64,000 bases of DNA from Microbacterium sp. (GCF_031179285.1 NZ_JAPSHY010000015.1:19254-83253); one strand, 5' to 3'. Positions 23,615-32,514 are shown, numbered from the stretch's first letter. The notes: generated by a model not told the origin, from the sequence alone. Numbers and translations are program-made.

Positions 23615-24457
23615 CTAGCCTTTGACGGCCGCGCCGAGGTCGGTGGCTCGGAAGAACCGCTGGAAGACGATGAACAGGATCACGACGGGGAACGCGAGGG
23701 CGGTCGCGCCGGCGAGGATCGCACCGTTCGGGTTCGCGGTGGACTGCGCCACGTTGGAGATGTAGTTCGCGAGAGACACCGCCAGCGGCTGCAGGGTCGC
23801 GTCCTTCGTGATGAGGAATGGCCAGAGGAATTCGTTCCACGGACCGATGAAGGTGACGAGCACGACGGTGACGAGCACGGGACGGATGAGGGGGATCGCC
23901 ACGGACGTCAGCAGCCGGATCTCGCCGGCGCCGTCGATGCGGGCGGCCTCGAAGATCTCCACCGGCAGCGCCTTGAAGAACTGCGTGAAGATGAACACCG
24001 CGGTCGTGTTGATGAGGAACGGCAGGATCATGCCGAGGTACGAGTCCCCTAGCCCGTAGCTGCGCGTGATCTGCACGTAGAGGGGGATCATCAGCAGCTG
24101 GAACGGAACCATCTGCACCAGCAGCATGAGCACCCAGATGACGCCGCGTCCGCGGAAGTCCAGTCGCGCGATCGCGTAGCCGGCCAGCAGCCCGAACACC
24201 ACGGTCCCCAGCAGCACACCGGCGGTGAAGATGAGCGAGTTCAGGAGCGAACCTGCGAGGTCGATCCGGGAGTCGATCGCGACGAAGTTGTCGACCGTCC
24301 ACCCCTCGGTGGGGAAGAGCTCGTTCGGCGCGTTGGTCGGATTCTGCTGAAATGCGCCGACGAGCATGAAGTAGAACGGGAACGCGAACCCGATCGCGGC
24401 GATCGTGAGCAGGGTGACACTCAGGATGCGGGGGGCGTTGCGTGTGCGTCTCATCAT
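23615..24457 (-). CDS. ABC sugar transporter permease (MalG/UgpE type)
   Basis: A 280-residue permease with six membrane helices. The cytoplasmic EAA loop reads LPVEIFEAARIDGAGEIRLLTSVAIPL, the contact point for the ATPase. The short periplasmic insertion after helix 1 (VDNFVAID) is typical of carbohydrate-uptake-1 systems. It overlaps the preceding permease by 4 bases (ATGA) and lies 15 bases before the GH130 gene. No ATPase gene is present in the operon, so a shared MsmK/MalK-type ATPase elsewhere must power it. Confidence 0.92.
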   Translation of the reverse strand: MMRRTRNAPRILSVTLLTIAAIGFAFPFYFMLVGAFQQNPTNAPNELFPTEGWTVDNFVAIDSRIDLAGSLLNSLIFTAGVLLGTVVFGLLAGYAIARLDFRGRGVIWVLMLLVQMVPFQLLMIPLYVQITRSYGLGDSYLGMILPFLINTTAVFIFTQFFKALPVEIFEAARIDGAGEIRLLTSVAIPLIRPVLVTVVLVTFIGPWNEFLWPFLITKDATLQPLAVSLANYISNVAQSTANPNGAILAGATALAFPVVILFIVFQRFFRATDLGAAVKG

Positions 24458-25350
24458 CGCTCCCTCGTCGCGCGGTTGGCCATGAGTGACAGCATCCCGA
24501 CGAGGATCACGAGGATCATGCCAATCGCGGCGGCCGTATCGGGGTTCTGCTGCTGGATGCCGAGCTGATAGATGAGCAGCACGGGCGTGGATGAGGCGCC
24601 GTCGGGACCTCCGCCGTTGGTGAGGAGGTACGGCTCGGTGAAGAGGTTGGCGCCGGTGATGATCGACAGGATCAGCACGAGCGTGGTGGCGCTGCGCACC
24701 CCGGGGATCGTGACGTGCATGAAGCGCTTGAGCGCTCCGGCACCGTCGGTCTCGGCCGATTCGTACAGCTCCTTCGGCACGTTCTGAAGGGCCGCGAGGT
24801 ACAGCAGGATGTAGAACCCGAGCTGCTTCCAGGTCACATAGAGCGCGATCATCGGCATGGCCAGAGCGCTGTTCACGAGCCACGACGGGTCGGGCGCGAG
24901 CGGGCCGAGGATGGTGTTGATCAGCCCGTTACCGGAGAACAGCAGCATCCAGACGCCCACGAGAGACACGCTCGCCGTCAGATACGGCACGTAGAACGCC
25001 ACCCGGTAGGCGGCCACCCAGCGGATGCCGGTGTTCAGCGCGGCCGCGAGCACCAGCGAGAGCACGGCCGTCAGCGGGACGTTGACCACGAGGAAGATCA
25101 GCGTGTTGCGGAACGAGCCGAGCACCCGGGGATCGGTGAGCACGGTGACGAAGTTCTCGAAGCCGACGAAGGGCCGCTCGACCTCGGTGCCGGGGGCGGT
25201 GAAGAAGTAGTCGTGGAAGGCGATGTAGACCGCGAACGCGAGCGGATACGCGAAGATCGCGATCACGAAGACGAGATACGGCAGCGCGAAGAGCCCGCCG
25301 ATCGGTTGCGCACCCAGTATCCGGGTGCGCAACCGCCGGTTGTCGGTCAT
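24454..25350 (-). CDS. ABC sugar transporter permease (MalF/UgpA type)
   Basis: A 298-residue permease with six membrane helices and an EAA loop VPKELYESAETDGAGALKRFMHVTIPG. It would pair with the downstream permease to form the channel. It starts at ATG 25350, four bases after the binding-protein stop, and its own stop overlaps the next start. TNGGGPDGASSTPVLLIYQLG near the C-terminus is characteristic of the MalF class. Confidence 0.92.
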   Translation of the reverse strand: MTDNRRLRTRILGAQPIGGLFALPYLVFVIAIFAYPLAFAVYIAFHDYFFTAPGTEVERPFVGFENFVTVLTDPRVLGSFRNTLIFLVVNVPLTAVLSLVLAAALNTGIRWVAAYRVAFYVPYLTASVSLVGVWMLLFSGNGLINTILGPLAPDPSWLVNSALAMPMIALYVTWKQLGFYILLYLAALQNVPKELYESAETDGAGALKRFMHVTIPGVRSATTLVLILSIITGANLFTEPYLLTNGGGPDGASSTPVLLIYQLGIQQQNPDTAAAIGMILVILVGMLSLMANRATRER

Positions 25351-25354
25351 CAGA

Positions 25355-26620
25355 TCACTCGGCGACGAGCTCGTCGATCTTCGACGCCGCGTTCTTCAGG
25401 AAGTCGTCGATGGACTCCTTGCCGAAGATCACCGCGGCCGAGTACTCGTCGCGGAATGCCTGCCAGGCCTCGACGGAGTTCGGGATGCTGGGGACGTCCG
25501 CGGTCGCCTCCGCCTGCTCGGCGAACGCGACATAGTTCGGGTTGGCCTCGAAGTAGTCGCTGTACGTGCCGGTGAGGTCCGTGCGCATCGGCATCTGCCC
25601 GGTGAGCTCGAGGAGCTGGCCGTCGCTTTCGACACTCGTGGAGAACTGCAGGAACTCCCATGCGGTCGCCTGGTTCTCGCACGCGGTGAACATCGAGACG
25701 CTCTTGGAATCGGCGAAGGTCGTCGGGTTCTCGCGACCGTCGCTCGTCGGCACCGGCATGAAGCCGACGTCGACGGTCTCCGCGTACGAGGGGATCGCCC
25801 AGGGGCCGGCGAGTTGCATCGCGGTGGTGCCTGCCGACATCGCGTCGTCGGTGGACGCCTCGTTCGGCGACAGCTTCTCGGTGTAGAAGGTCGACCAGAA
25901 CTCGGCGACCGTGCGGCCGGCATCCGAGTCGATCGTCGCCTTGCCGTCCTCGACGAGCATCGTGCCGTCGGTCTCCGCGAGATAGAGCGGGTAGAAGTCG
26001 AACCACGGCTGATAGAACTCGCTGGTCGGCGCAGGCCAGATCGCACTCTGCACGCCGGAGTCGACGATGGCGCGTGACTTCTCGAGGAACGCCTCGTGCG
26101 TGTTCATCTGCGGGTCTTCCGGATCGATGCCTGCCGCCTGGAAGAGCGCCTTGTTGTACATGACCATCACGGGGTTCGACTTCCACGGCAGCTGGTAGAA
26201 GCTGCCGTCACTCGCGTAGGCGTCGACGTCACCGCCGCGTTCGGTGATGTAGTCGCTGCCGCCCTCCATCGTGCTGAGGTCGACGAGGCCGCCCTGCTTG
26301 ACCCAGCCGGAGACGGCCGCCGGCGCGACGTTGTAGACGAGGCACGGCGCGGTGCCGGCGGTGATGGCGGCGGTGATGGCCTCCTCCGAGGAGGAGCCGG
26401 CGGGGATCTCTTGAGCTGTGACCTTCTCGTCGGGATGCTCGGCGTTCCACGCCTCGACGACGGCCTTGCCCCATTCGACCTCCTGCTCGTTGTTGGAGAG
26501 CCAGACGTCGATGGGCCCGGTGCCATCACCCGAGGCGTCTCCACCGCCGCCCCCGGACGAGCATCCGGTGGCGACGAGCGCGACAGCACCGACGAGCGCG
26601 ATTGCACGGATCTTCTTCAT
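25355..26620 (-). CDS. Sugar-binding lipoprotein of the ABC transporter
   Basis: A 421-residue family-1 extracellular solute-binding protein. The signal peptide MKKIRAIALVGAVALVATGC ends in a lipobox with Cys20, so the mature protein is membrane-tethered by lipid. The Gly/Ser linker (SSGGGGGDASGDG) and two-lobed body with MYNKALFQAAGIDPEDP and TAMQLAGPWAIPS fit the class. The start ATG overlaps the LacI stop (ATGA). The GH130 partner suggests a mannoside ligand, inferred from context. Confidence 0.92.
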   Translation of the reverse strand: MKKIRAIALVGAVALVATGCSSGGGGGDASGDGTGPIDVWLSNNEQEVEWGKAVVEAWNAEHPDEKVTAQEIPAGSSSEEAITAAITAGTAPCLVYNVAPAAVSGWVKQGGLVDLSTMEGGSDYITERGGDVDAYASDGSFYQLPWKSNPVMVMYNKALFQAAGIDPEDPQMNTHEAFLEKSRAIVDSGVQSAIWPAPTSEFYQPWFDFYPLYLAETDGTMLVEDGKATIDSDAGRTVAEFWSTFYTEKLSPNEASTDDAMSAGTTAMQLAGPWAIPSYAETVDVGFMPVPTSDGRENPTTFADSKSVSMFTACENQATAWEFLQFSTSVESDGQLLELTGQMPMRTDLTGTYSDYFEANPNYVAFAEQAEATADVPSIPNSVEAWQAFRDEYSAAVIFGKESIDDFLKNAASKIDELVAE

Positions 26621-27648
26621 GGTGTCCTCCTCGACACGGCGGGTGTTGCGGATGCCGACGGCGCAGTGCTCTCGCGGAAGTGCACGACGTTGCAGTCGAC
26701 GATCTCGGTGCGCGGGCGCGCACCGAGGATGACTTCCCGCAGGATGCGGGCGGCGGCGCGACCGCGCGCTGCCGGGTCGGACGAGACACTGGTCAGCGCC
26801 GGGGACAGATGGGCGGAGAGGTGATCGTCGTCGAAGCCCGAGATCGCGAGGTCGCGAGGGATCACGAGGCCCTGTGATCGGGCGTACGACAGACCGGCGA
26901 TCGCCATGGTGTCGTTCGAATACAGGATGGCGGTGGGACGGTCGGGCAGCGCCAGAAGCTCTTCGGTGACGTCTCGCCCACTGGCCGCGGTGAAGTCTCC
27001 TTCGCGGAGGAGTTCCGCCGTGCCGACCTCGGCGATGTACGCGTCGGCGCGGGCTCGCGAGTGCACATAGTCCAGCGGACCGGAGACGTGAGCGATCCGT
27101 TCGTGCCCGGCTGCGCGGAGGTGCGCGACGATCTCGCGGACCGGAGCGGCATCGTCGGTGCGGATGCACGAGAACGACGTGGGCTGCTCGTAGGCGCCGA
27201 CGAGCACAGCGGGAAGCGCGAGTTCTTCGAGGAACGGCACGCGCCAGTCGTCTCCGCGCAGGTCGAGCAGGAGTGCTCCGTCGGCGCGGCCGTGGCTGAG
27301 GGTGCGGTACGCGCGTTCCTCCGCGTCCCGTCCCGGCACCACCTGGAGGATCAGTGCCGTCTCGGTTTCGGAGAGCACGGACTCGACGCCAGCGATGAAG
27401 GCGGGGAAGAACGAGTCGTTGGCGATGACCTCGGGGTCGCGCGCCAGGACCACGGCGACCGCATTCGCCCGGCGCGTGGCCAGCGCTCTCGCGCTCTGGC
27501 TCGGCACCCAGTTCAGCTTCTCGGCGGCGGCGAGGACCTTCATCCTGGTGTCGTCCGAGATGGGGCGGTTGCCGCTGAGGGCGTGAGAGACCGTCGCTTT
27601 GGTGACTCCCGCTTCGCGGGCGACATCGGCGATCGTCGTGCGACTCAT
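26617..27648 (-). CDS. LacI-family transcriptional regulator
   Basis: A 343-residue repressor. The HTH TTIADVAREAGVTKATVSHALSG is at residues 4-26, the hinge helix follows (SQSARALATRRA), and the periplasmic-binding-protein-like ligand domain fills the rest (ILYSNDTMAIAGLSYARSQG, ISGFDDDHLSAHLSP). It is the first gene of the sugar operon and overlaps the binding-protein gene by four bases, so its own level falls and rises with the operon. Two AACCGGTT operators lie just upstream. Confidence 0.93.
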   Translation of the reverse strand: MSRTTIADVAREAGVTKATVSHALSGNRPISDDTRMKVLAAAEKLNWVPSQSARALATRRANAVAVVLARDPEVIANDSFFPAFIAGVESVLSETETALILQVVPGRDAEERAYRTLSHGRADGALLLDLRGDDWRVPFLEELALPAVLVGAYEQPTSFSCIRTDDAAPVREIVAHLRAAGHERIAHVSGPLDYVHSRARADAYIAEVGTAELLREGDFTAASGRDVTEELLALPDRPTAILYSNDTMAIAGLSYARSQGLVIPRDLAISGFDDDHLSAHLSPALTSVSSDPAARGRAAARILREVILGARPRTEIVDCNVVHFRESTAPSASATPAVSRRTP

Positions 27649-27669
27649 GGCACCTCCTCGCGCTGATTG

Positions 27670-27698
27670 AACCGGTTTGCGTCAGCGTAAACCGGTTT
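27670..27698 (-). promoter_or_regulatory. Two LacI operators, 20 bp apart
   Basis: AACCGGTT at 27670-27677 and AAACCGGTTT at 27689-27698 are self-complementary, with a centre-to-centre spacing of 20 bp, about two helical turns. The CG core is the hallmark of LacI-family sites. They lie 22 and 41 bases before the regulator start, so the protein should repress itself and the coupled transport operon. Confidence 0.8.
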
Positions 27699-27766
27699 GA
27701 CGCCAGTTGTCAATGAGACGTCTCGTCCCCGATGGCAGTCGCGCCGAATTGATCGGCGGAAGGGGA

Positions 27767-28735
27767 TCAGCTGGCGGTGTCCCACCAGTGGAGCACGCGG
27801 GTGCCGATCAGCGTGAGCCAACGAGAGGGTTCACCCTCCGACGCATCGACGTCGAACCAGGTTCGCCCTGGGAGGGGGGTGCCCTGCAGCCATGTGCCGT
27901 CCGGTTGCCGCTTGTGTCGAACGAGTTCGACGGCCTCTGACAGCCGAGGGTCGGGCGCTACGCCGTCGTGCAGCGCCGCCTCGCGGAAGTGGTCGAGGGC
28001 GGCGAGTGCGCTGTACCGGTGCCTGCTGGGATGGATGAAGTCCGAGACGAAGTCGCCGACGACCTCTCCGGTCGACGCCCTGCGCATCAGACGCCGGTGC
28101 AGCAGATACTCCTCGCCTCCGTGACGCGCATCCCGCAACCGGGTGTCGCCGGTGATGCGCTCGTGGGCCAGCATCCCTCGCGCGGCGTTGAGGGTGGAAT
28201 GGAAGGACGAGCGGACCGAATCCCCCTCTTCGGCCTCGCAGTTCCATCCACCGTCGGCCAGCCGGTGCTCCGGGAACCACTGCGCCAGGGAGTCGACGTC
28301 CGCCCCGAGCCAGGCACCGGCGGCGAGAGTGTAGGAATTGATGCACACATCGACCTCCCCGCCCCAGTACGGCAGGTCGTCGTACTCCCAGCGACTGTTC
28401 GCCGCAAGCTTTTCGGCGGTGCCGACGAGCGCTTCGGCGTCAAGACCCCATTCCCGGAGGTCCTTCAGCGCCCAAGTCGTCGCGACCCACGGCTGCCCTG
28501 GACGTTCCGCCTCGGCGCTGCCGAAGAAGCCGGCGGGAAAGAACGCACCGCCTGCCCACTGACCGTCCGCGTCCTGTGCCGAAAGCAGGGCGGCGCCGTG
28601 ACCCTCGAGCGCGACGCGTACTCGAGTCGCCTGCCAGATCTCGGCGGGCGCACCGACGAGGTCCCGCTGCACCTGCCAGCGCAGTGAAGGATCGGAGTCG
28701 AGAAGCCAATCGAGCACGCGGGATGCGATCACCAT
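27767..28735 (-). CDS. Alpha/alpha-toroid (squalene-cyclase/prenyltransferase-like) protein
   Basis: A 322-residue protein with repeats of the terpenoid-cyclase/prenyltransferase toroid: WAGGAFFPAGF, WVATTWALKDLREWG, HRLADGGWNCE, SALAALDHFREAAL and KRQPDGTWLQG. The QW-like DGxWxxG units support the fold. The DxDD catalytic motif of squalene cyclases is not visible, so terpene cyclisation is not supported; in many soil actinobacteria this family is merely annotated as squalene cyclase. ATG 28735 is preferred; the upstream extension is low quality. It is not coupled to the LacI operon, being 118 bases downstream from its start. Confidence 0.7.
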   Translation of the reverse strand: MVIASRVLDWLLDSDPSLRWQVQRDLVGAPAEIWQATRVRVALEGHGAALLSAQDADGQWAGGAFFPAGFFGSAEAERPGQPWVATTWALKDLREWGLDAEALVGTAEKLAANSRWEYDDLPYWGGEVDVCINSYTLAAGAWLGADVDSLAQWFPEHRLADGGWNCEAEEGDSVRSSFHSTLNAARGMLAHERITGDTRLRDARHGGEEYLLHRRLMRRASTGEVVGDFVSDFIHPSRHRYSALAALDHFREAALHDGVAPDPRLSEAVELVRHKRQPDGTWLQGTPLPGRTWFDVDASEGEPSRWLTLIGTRVLHWWDTAS

Positions 28736-28767
28736 GCCCGTACCGTACCGCGCCACCGTCCGGCACC

Positions 28768-28832
28768 GAGACTGCACTTGCGCGCCGAGAGGGCGGCGTA
28801 AAGCCAGGGCCTCGGTGCGAAAGTGCAGTCTC
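28768..28832. repeat. Imperfect 22-bp inverted repeat
   Basis: The arms at 28768-28789 and 28811-28832 match at 20 of 22 positions, beginning GAGACTGCACTT and ending AAGTGCAGTCTC, with a 21-base loop. It lies between the end of the DnaJ-like gene and the toroid gene, so it may end dnaJ-like transcription. It looks like a member of a dispersed intergenic palindrome family. Confidence 0.65.
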
Positions 28833-28845
28833 GCGGAAAGAGAGG

Positions 28846-29760
28846 TCAGACGAAGGAGACCGTGTGCTGCAGTCGCGTGCGCACGTCGAAGAGCTCATTG
28901 CCCCCGATCGCCCTGGCGCCGGGCACCCCCTGGCGCAGCACCATCGCCAGCGCGCTGCGGCGCACGACGACCACCGGGATACCGCGGATGCCGCCGAGCG
29001 GCGTCACCGCCTGGGCGAGGTCGTCGTCGGGCAGTACGACGATCGCGCCCCCGAACTTCACCTTCGCCGCGCGCGCCACCGTTCGCATCCGCCCGAGCAG
29101 GGACGTGACGGGCGCGCGGTGGCCGACGCTCGGGCCGGTGATCTCGCCGCGGCGGAAGCCCACGATGCCGCCGAAGTCCTCCGACATGACGCCGTAGAGG
29201 CCGGACGGGCTGAGCACGACGTGATCGAGCTTGTCCTCTGCGCTCGCGCCGGCGGCGACGTCGTGCCACACCGTGAAGCCGATCCCGAGGTCGGCGACCG
29301 TGCGGGCCGTCGCCTCTTCGGCCAGGGCATCGGCGAGCAGGCGCCGCAGCTCCCGCGGCGCGGAGCGCACCAGTGCCGGGTCGTACGGATCGGGCACCTC
29401 GACCCCACGGCCTGCCCATTCCCGGATCAGCGTGAGGTAGCGCTCACGGCGCCAGCCGCCGGGATGCCCGTAGGAGCGAGCACGAGGCCGGGAGTCGCTG
29501 GGCGCGGCGGGCGGACGCCATCCGCTCCACACCGTCTCGGTGGCGACGCCGGTCCTTCGGTCGTAGGCGGCGCGCGCCTCGGCCGTCCCCACCAACTCCC
29601 ACGCGCGCTGCACCTGGATGAAGACGGCGGCATCGCCGCCGGTGTCAGGGTGCGTCTGGCGCAGTCGCAGCCGATAGGCGCGCCGCAGCTCGTCGTGACC
29701 CGCGGAAGGGTCGACGCCGAGCACCTCATACGCCGAGGCGGAGAGCGGACTGTCAAACAT
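28846..29760 (-). CDS. J-domain protein with a NERD-like C-terminal region
   Basis: A 304-residue protein. Residues ~9-66 form a J domain: AYEVLGVDPSAGHDELRRAYR, then TQ-like HPDTGG with the essential HPD, and AYDRRTG at its end. This stimulates a Hsp70 ATPase. No zinc or substrate-binding DnaJ domains follow. Residues ~160-300 (FTVWHDVAAGASAEDKLDHVVLSPSGLYGVMSED) look like a NERD (nuclease-related) fold, whose LDHVVL and SPSGLY elements are typical; catalytic residues are not complete as far as I can tell. The combination suggests a chaperone adaptor targeting a specific complex. Confidence 0.7.
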   Translation of the reverse strand: MFDSPLSASAYEVLGVDPSAGHDELRRAYRLRLRQTHPDTGGDAAVFIQVQRAWELVGTAEARAAYDRRTGVATETVWSGWRPPAAPSDSRPRARSYGHPGGWRRERYLTLIREWAGRGVEVPDPYDPALVRSAPRELRRLLADALAEEATARTVADLGIGFTVWHDVAAGASAEDKLDHVVLSPSGLYGVMSEDFGGIVGFRRGEITGPSVGHRAPVTSLLGRMRTVARAAKVKFGGAIVVLPDDDLAQAVTPLGGIRGIPVVVVRRSALAMVLRQGVPGARAIGGNELFDVRTRLQHTVSFV

Positions 29761-29842
29761 CGCACTCCCTCCGGCGCCGCGGCATCCAGGTTATCCCGCC
29801 GCACCCGGCACCTCGGCCAAGGCCGCACGGGTGCGCGGCACC

Positions 29843-29865
29843 GAATCGATTCGATAGAATCGAAT
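29843..29865. promoter_or_regulatory. Promoter with overlapping palindromes before the MATE exporter
   Basis: ATTCGAT-aga-ATCGAAT (29849-29865) is a perfect 7-bp inverted repeat, overlapping the palindrome GAATCGATTC (29843-29852). TAGAAT at 29855-29860 is a good -10, so a repressor bound here would block the exporter promoter 60 bases upstream of its start. No regulator gene adjoins it. Confidence 0.55.
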
Positions 29866-29925
29866 ACCGGCGCTTCGCGGCGCCGCATCCCCCGATCCGC
29901 ACCCCAGTCCTGCGAGCTCTCCCTC

Positions 29926-31395
29926 ATGGCCACCTCCCTCACCACGGGCCGCCCGTGGCGTGTCATCCTCGCCTTCTCGATACCGCTTCTGCTCGGCAAC
30001 GTCGTCCAGCAGCTGTATCAGTTCGCCGACGCGATCGTCGTCGGACGACACCTCGGCGTCGATTCGCTCGCCGCTGTCGGTGCGACCGGCAGCCTGCTGT
30101 TCCTGCTGCTCGGATTCGCGTGGGGCCTGACGAGCGGCTTCGCGATCCCGGTCGCCCAGGCCTTCGGCGCCCGCGACGATGCCGCCGTCCGGCGGTCGGT
30201 GGCGACCGGAGTCATCCTCACCGGAGCCACCAGCGTCATCCTGACGATCGGCGCGCCCCTGATCGCGGCTCCGGTGCTCGCACTGCTGCAGACGCCGTCC
30301 GAACTCATGGCCGAAGCCACCGTCTTCACGCAGATCAGCTTTCTCGGCGCGGGGGCCACGATGTTCTTCAACTACCTCTCAGCCATCATCCGCGCGATCG
30401 GCGACTCGCGCACACCGCTGGTCTTCCTCACCGTGTCGTGCGGCCTGAACGTCGGCCTCGTCGTCCTCATGGTCGGCCCCCTCGCCTGGGGTGTCGGCGG
30501 CGCGGCGCTCGCCACCGTCGTCGCCCAGGCGGTCTCGGTCGCACTCTGCCTCGAGTTCGTGCGCCGGCGCGTGCCGGTGCTGCACCTGAAGAAGAACGAC
30601 TGGCGCGTCTCTCGAGACGACATCGCCGAGCACCTGCGCCTCGGGCTTCCCATGGGCTTCCAGGCCTCGATCATCGCGATCGGAACCCTCACCGTCCAGG
30701 TCGCCCTCAACACGCTGGGCGCCGATGCCGTCGCCGCCTACACGACCGCGTCGCGCGTCGACAGCCTCGCCGTCGCCATGCTGGCATCGCTCGGTCTGGC
30801 CGCGTCGATGTACACCGCGCAGAATCACGGCGGGCGCCGCCCCGACCGCATCCGCCGTGGCGTGGTCGAAGCCACCTGGCTCGCGGTCGGCGCCTCCGTC
30901 GTGCTCGGCGGGCTGCTGATCGCCTTCGGCACTCCGATGGTGCGCCTTTTCATCGGCGAGGGGTCGGACGAGGTCGTCGAGATGGCGCACCTCATGCTGA
31001 TCATCAACGGCTGCGGCTACTGGGCTCTGGGCATGCTGTTCGTCCTGCGCGGCGCCCTGCAGGGCCTCGGGCACACCCTCGTGCCGACCGTGACCGGTGT
31101 GATCGAACTGGTCATGCGTGTCGCCGCCGCTGTCATCCTCGGTGCGCTGATCGACTTCACCGGTGTCGCGCTGAGCAACCCGCTGGCCTGGATCGGGGCC
31201 ATCGTGCTCCTGGTGCCGGCCTACATCCGTGCGCATCGCGAACTCGCCCGGTTGCCGATCGACCCCGCCGAGGCGACACTCACCTCGGCGATCGCGATCG
31301 TCGGCCCGACCGACGGGTCGATGAATGTCGAAGCGGTCATTACGCAGCCCGTACCGGTGGTGCCGTCTCGCCGGCGTCTGCTCAAGCGCCGCTAA
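29926..31395 (+). CDS. MATE-family multidrug efflux transporter
   Basis: A 489-residue transporter with 12 membrane helices in two homologous halves. ILAFSIPLLLGNVVQQLYQFADAIVVGRHLG is the conserved MATE N-terminus, and LGLPMGFQASIIAIGTLTVQVALNTLGADAVAAYT the matching second half. It exchanges cationic drugs for Na+ or H+. ATG 29926 begins the conserved helix; longer frames go far upstream into a region without coding character. Regulation is likely through the palindrome at 29843-29865. Confidence 0.9.
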   Translation: MATSLTTGRPWRVILAFSIPLLLGNVVQQLYQFADAIVVGRHLGVDSLAAVGATGSLLFLLLGFAWGLTSGFAIPVAQAFGARDDAAVRRSVATGVILTGATSVILTIGAPLIAAPVLALLQTPSELMAEATVFTQISFLGAGATMFFNYLSAIIRAIGDSRTPLVFLTVSCGLNVGLVVLMVGPLAWGVGGAALATVVAQAVSVALCLEFVRRRVPVLHLKKNDWRVSRDDIAEHLRLGLPMGFQASIIAIGTLTVQVALNTLGADAVAAYTTASRVDSLAVAMLASLGLAASMYTAQNHGGRRPDRIRRGVVEATWLAVGASVVLGGLLIAFGTPMVRLFIGEGSDEVVEMAHLMLIINGCGYWALGMLFVLRGALQGLGHTLVPTVTGVIELVMRVAAAVILGALIDFTGVALSNPLAWIGAIVLLVPAYIRAHRELARLPIDPAEATLTSAIAIVGPTDGSMNVEAVITQPVPVVPSRRRLLKRR

Positions 31396-31571
31396 CCGGC
31401 ATTCGAGCGTCTTCCCCGGCATCCAGGCGCCGTCCTCGGCATCCCCTCGCCGGCCCTTCGGCACGAAAGATCCTCCTGCAGGATGACGCGCGTCGCACCT
31501 GAGACGGATGCCGCCGCCTCGACGGCTTCATAGTGTCGAAGAGTGCGGAGATTCCGCGGACGGGGGGCGTC

Positions 31572-32012
31572 ATGACGTCGTTGGGTGTCAGCAATTCGCT
31601 GTCGGCCGTGCTGGTTCCGATCGGCTGGGTCGGCGCGGCATTGGCGGTGATCTGCGCGGTCATCGCCGGCATCGCCGTCGCGCGTGGCGCCGGAGGGTTG
31701 AGCGGGGGTGCCGTGGGGCTCTGGATCCCCACGACGATGCTGAGTGTCACGGCATCCTTCGCGAATGAGTGGATGCCGCTGGTGGCAGCGACCGGCGCGC
31801 TCGTCGCGATGCTGGTGCTCGGCGGCACGGTGCGGGCGATCGTGAGCACGGCTCAGGCTCCGGAACCCGCCTACCCCCGCAGCAACGCATCGACGACGCC
31901 CGCTCCGGCGGCCCGGAAGCCCGCTGCGCCATCCCCTCGAACGTCCGCCGTCGGCCAGGTGACGACGAGCACGGGGGGCCTGGCGCTGACCAGGCCGGTC
32001 CGCTCCACCTGA
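31572..32012 (+). CDS. Small membrane protein with a Pro/Ala/Ser-rich tail
   Basis: A 146-residue protein with about three membrane helices (residues 10-38, 45-66, 69-92) and a low-complexity C-terminal tail with AQAPEPAYPRSNASTTPAPAARKPAAP. No family recognised. ATG 31572 is preferred over GTG 31533 because GTG lies inside a CATAGTGT sequence that may be the -10 box. GGGGGG before the ATG may act as ribosome site. It ends 22 bases from the convergent Lrp gene. Confidence 0.55.
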   Translation: MTSLGVSNSLSAVLVPIGWVGAALAVICAVIAGIAVARGAGGLSGGAVGLWIPTTMLSVTASFANEWMPLVAATGALVAMLVLGGTVRAIVSTAQAPEPAYPRSNASTTPAPAARKPAAPSPRTSAVGQVTTSTGGLALTRPVRST

Positions 32013-32034
32013 TCGGCGCCAGCGCCCAGCGCGT

Positions 32035-32514
32035 CTAGCCCGGAAGCAGACCGCTGCCGTCGCGCAGTTCGAACACCAGCTGCGTCTCAGTGCCGCGCAC
32101 CACCGGGTGGATCGTGATGTGCTCGAGCACGATGTCGCGCAGGGCCGTCGCATCCTCGACTGCCACGTGGACGAGGAAGTCGTCGACGCCCGCCACGTGG
32201 AACACCTGCAGCACGCGCGGGATGCCGGCGAGCGCGTCGAACAGCGCGGTGACCTTTGGTCCGGTGTGGTTCGCCAGGCGCACCTTGATGATCGCCTGCA
32301 GCGGGTAGCCGAGAGCAGCCTCGTCGACGCGGATGCGCGTGTCGCGGATCACCTTTCGCGTGCGAAGCGCTCTTATCCGGTGCGCACACGTCGACTCCGC
32401 GATGCCGAGACGGTGCGCCAGCGCCTTGTTCGTGATGTCGGCGTCACGCGTGAGAGCGGCGAGCAGCTGCAGGTCGATCTCGTCGAGGGCGTTGCCGCTG
32501 TCCTGCGATCTCAT
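32035..32514 (-). CDS. Lrp/AsnC-family transcriptional regulator
   Basis: A 159-residue regulator. The N-terminal HTH is LDEIDLQLLAALTRDADITNKALAHRLGIAESTCAHRIRAL. The C-terminal RAM domain starts YPLQAIIKVRL and includes VLQVFHVAGVDDFLVHVAVED, the effector-binding core with its GxDD. ATG 32514 is chosen; GGAGGGG lies upstream. Divergence from the gamma-lyase gene at 32630 suggests a local sulfur-amino-acid regulator, as known for MdeR/MdeA in Pseudomonas and DecR in E. coli. Confidence 0.9.
   Translation of the reverse strand: MRSQDSGNALDEIDLQLLAALTRDADITNKALAHRLGIAESTCAHRIRALRTRKVIRDTRIRVDEAALGYPLQAIIKVRLANHTGPKVTALFDALAGIPRVLQVFHVAGVDDFLVHVAVEDATALRDIVLEHITIHPVVRGTETQLVFELRDGSGLLPG

Noticed and set aside
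22667..24052. Plus-strand frame of 461 codons
   Set aside because: Antisense to the GH130 and permease genes, which have intact family motifs and operon overlaps.
27767..28735. Hopanoid or terpene biosynthesis gene
   Set aside because: The DxDD cyclase motif is missing and no other terpene gene is present; only the toroid fold is supported.
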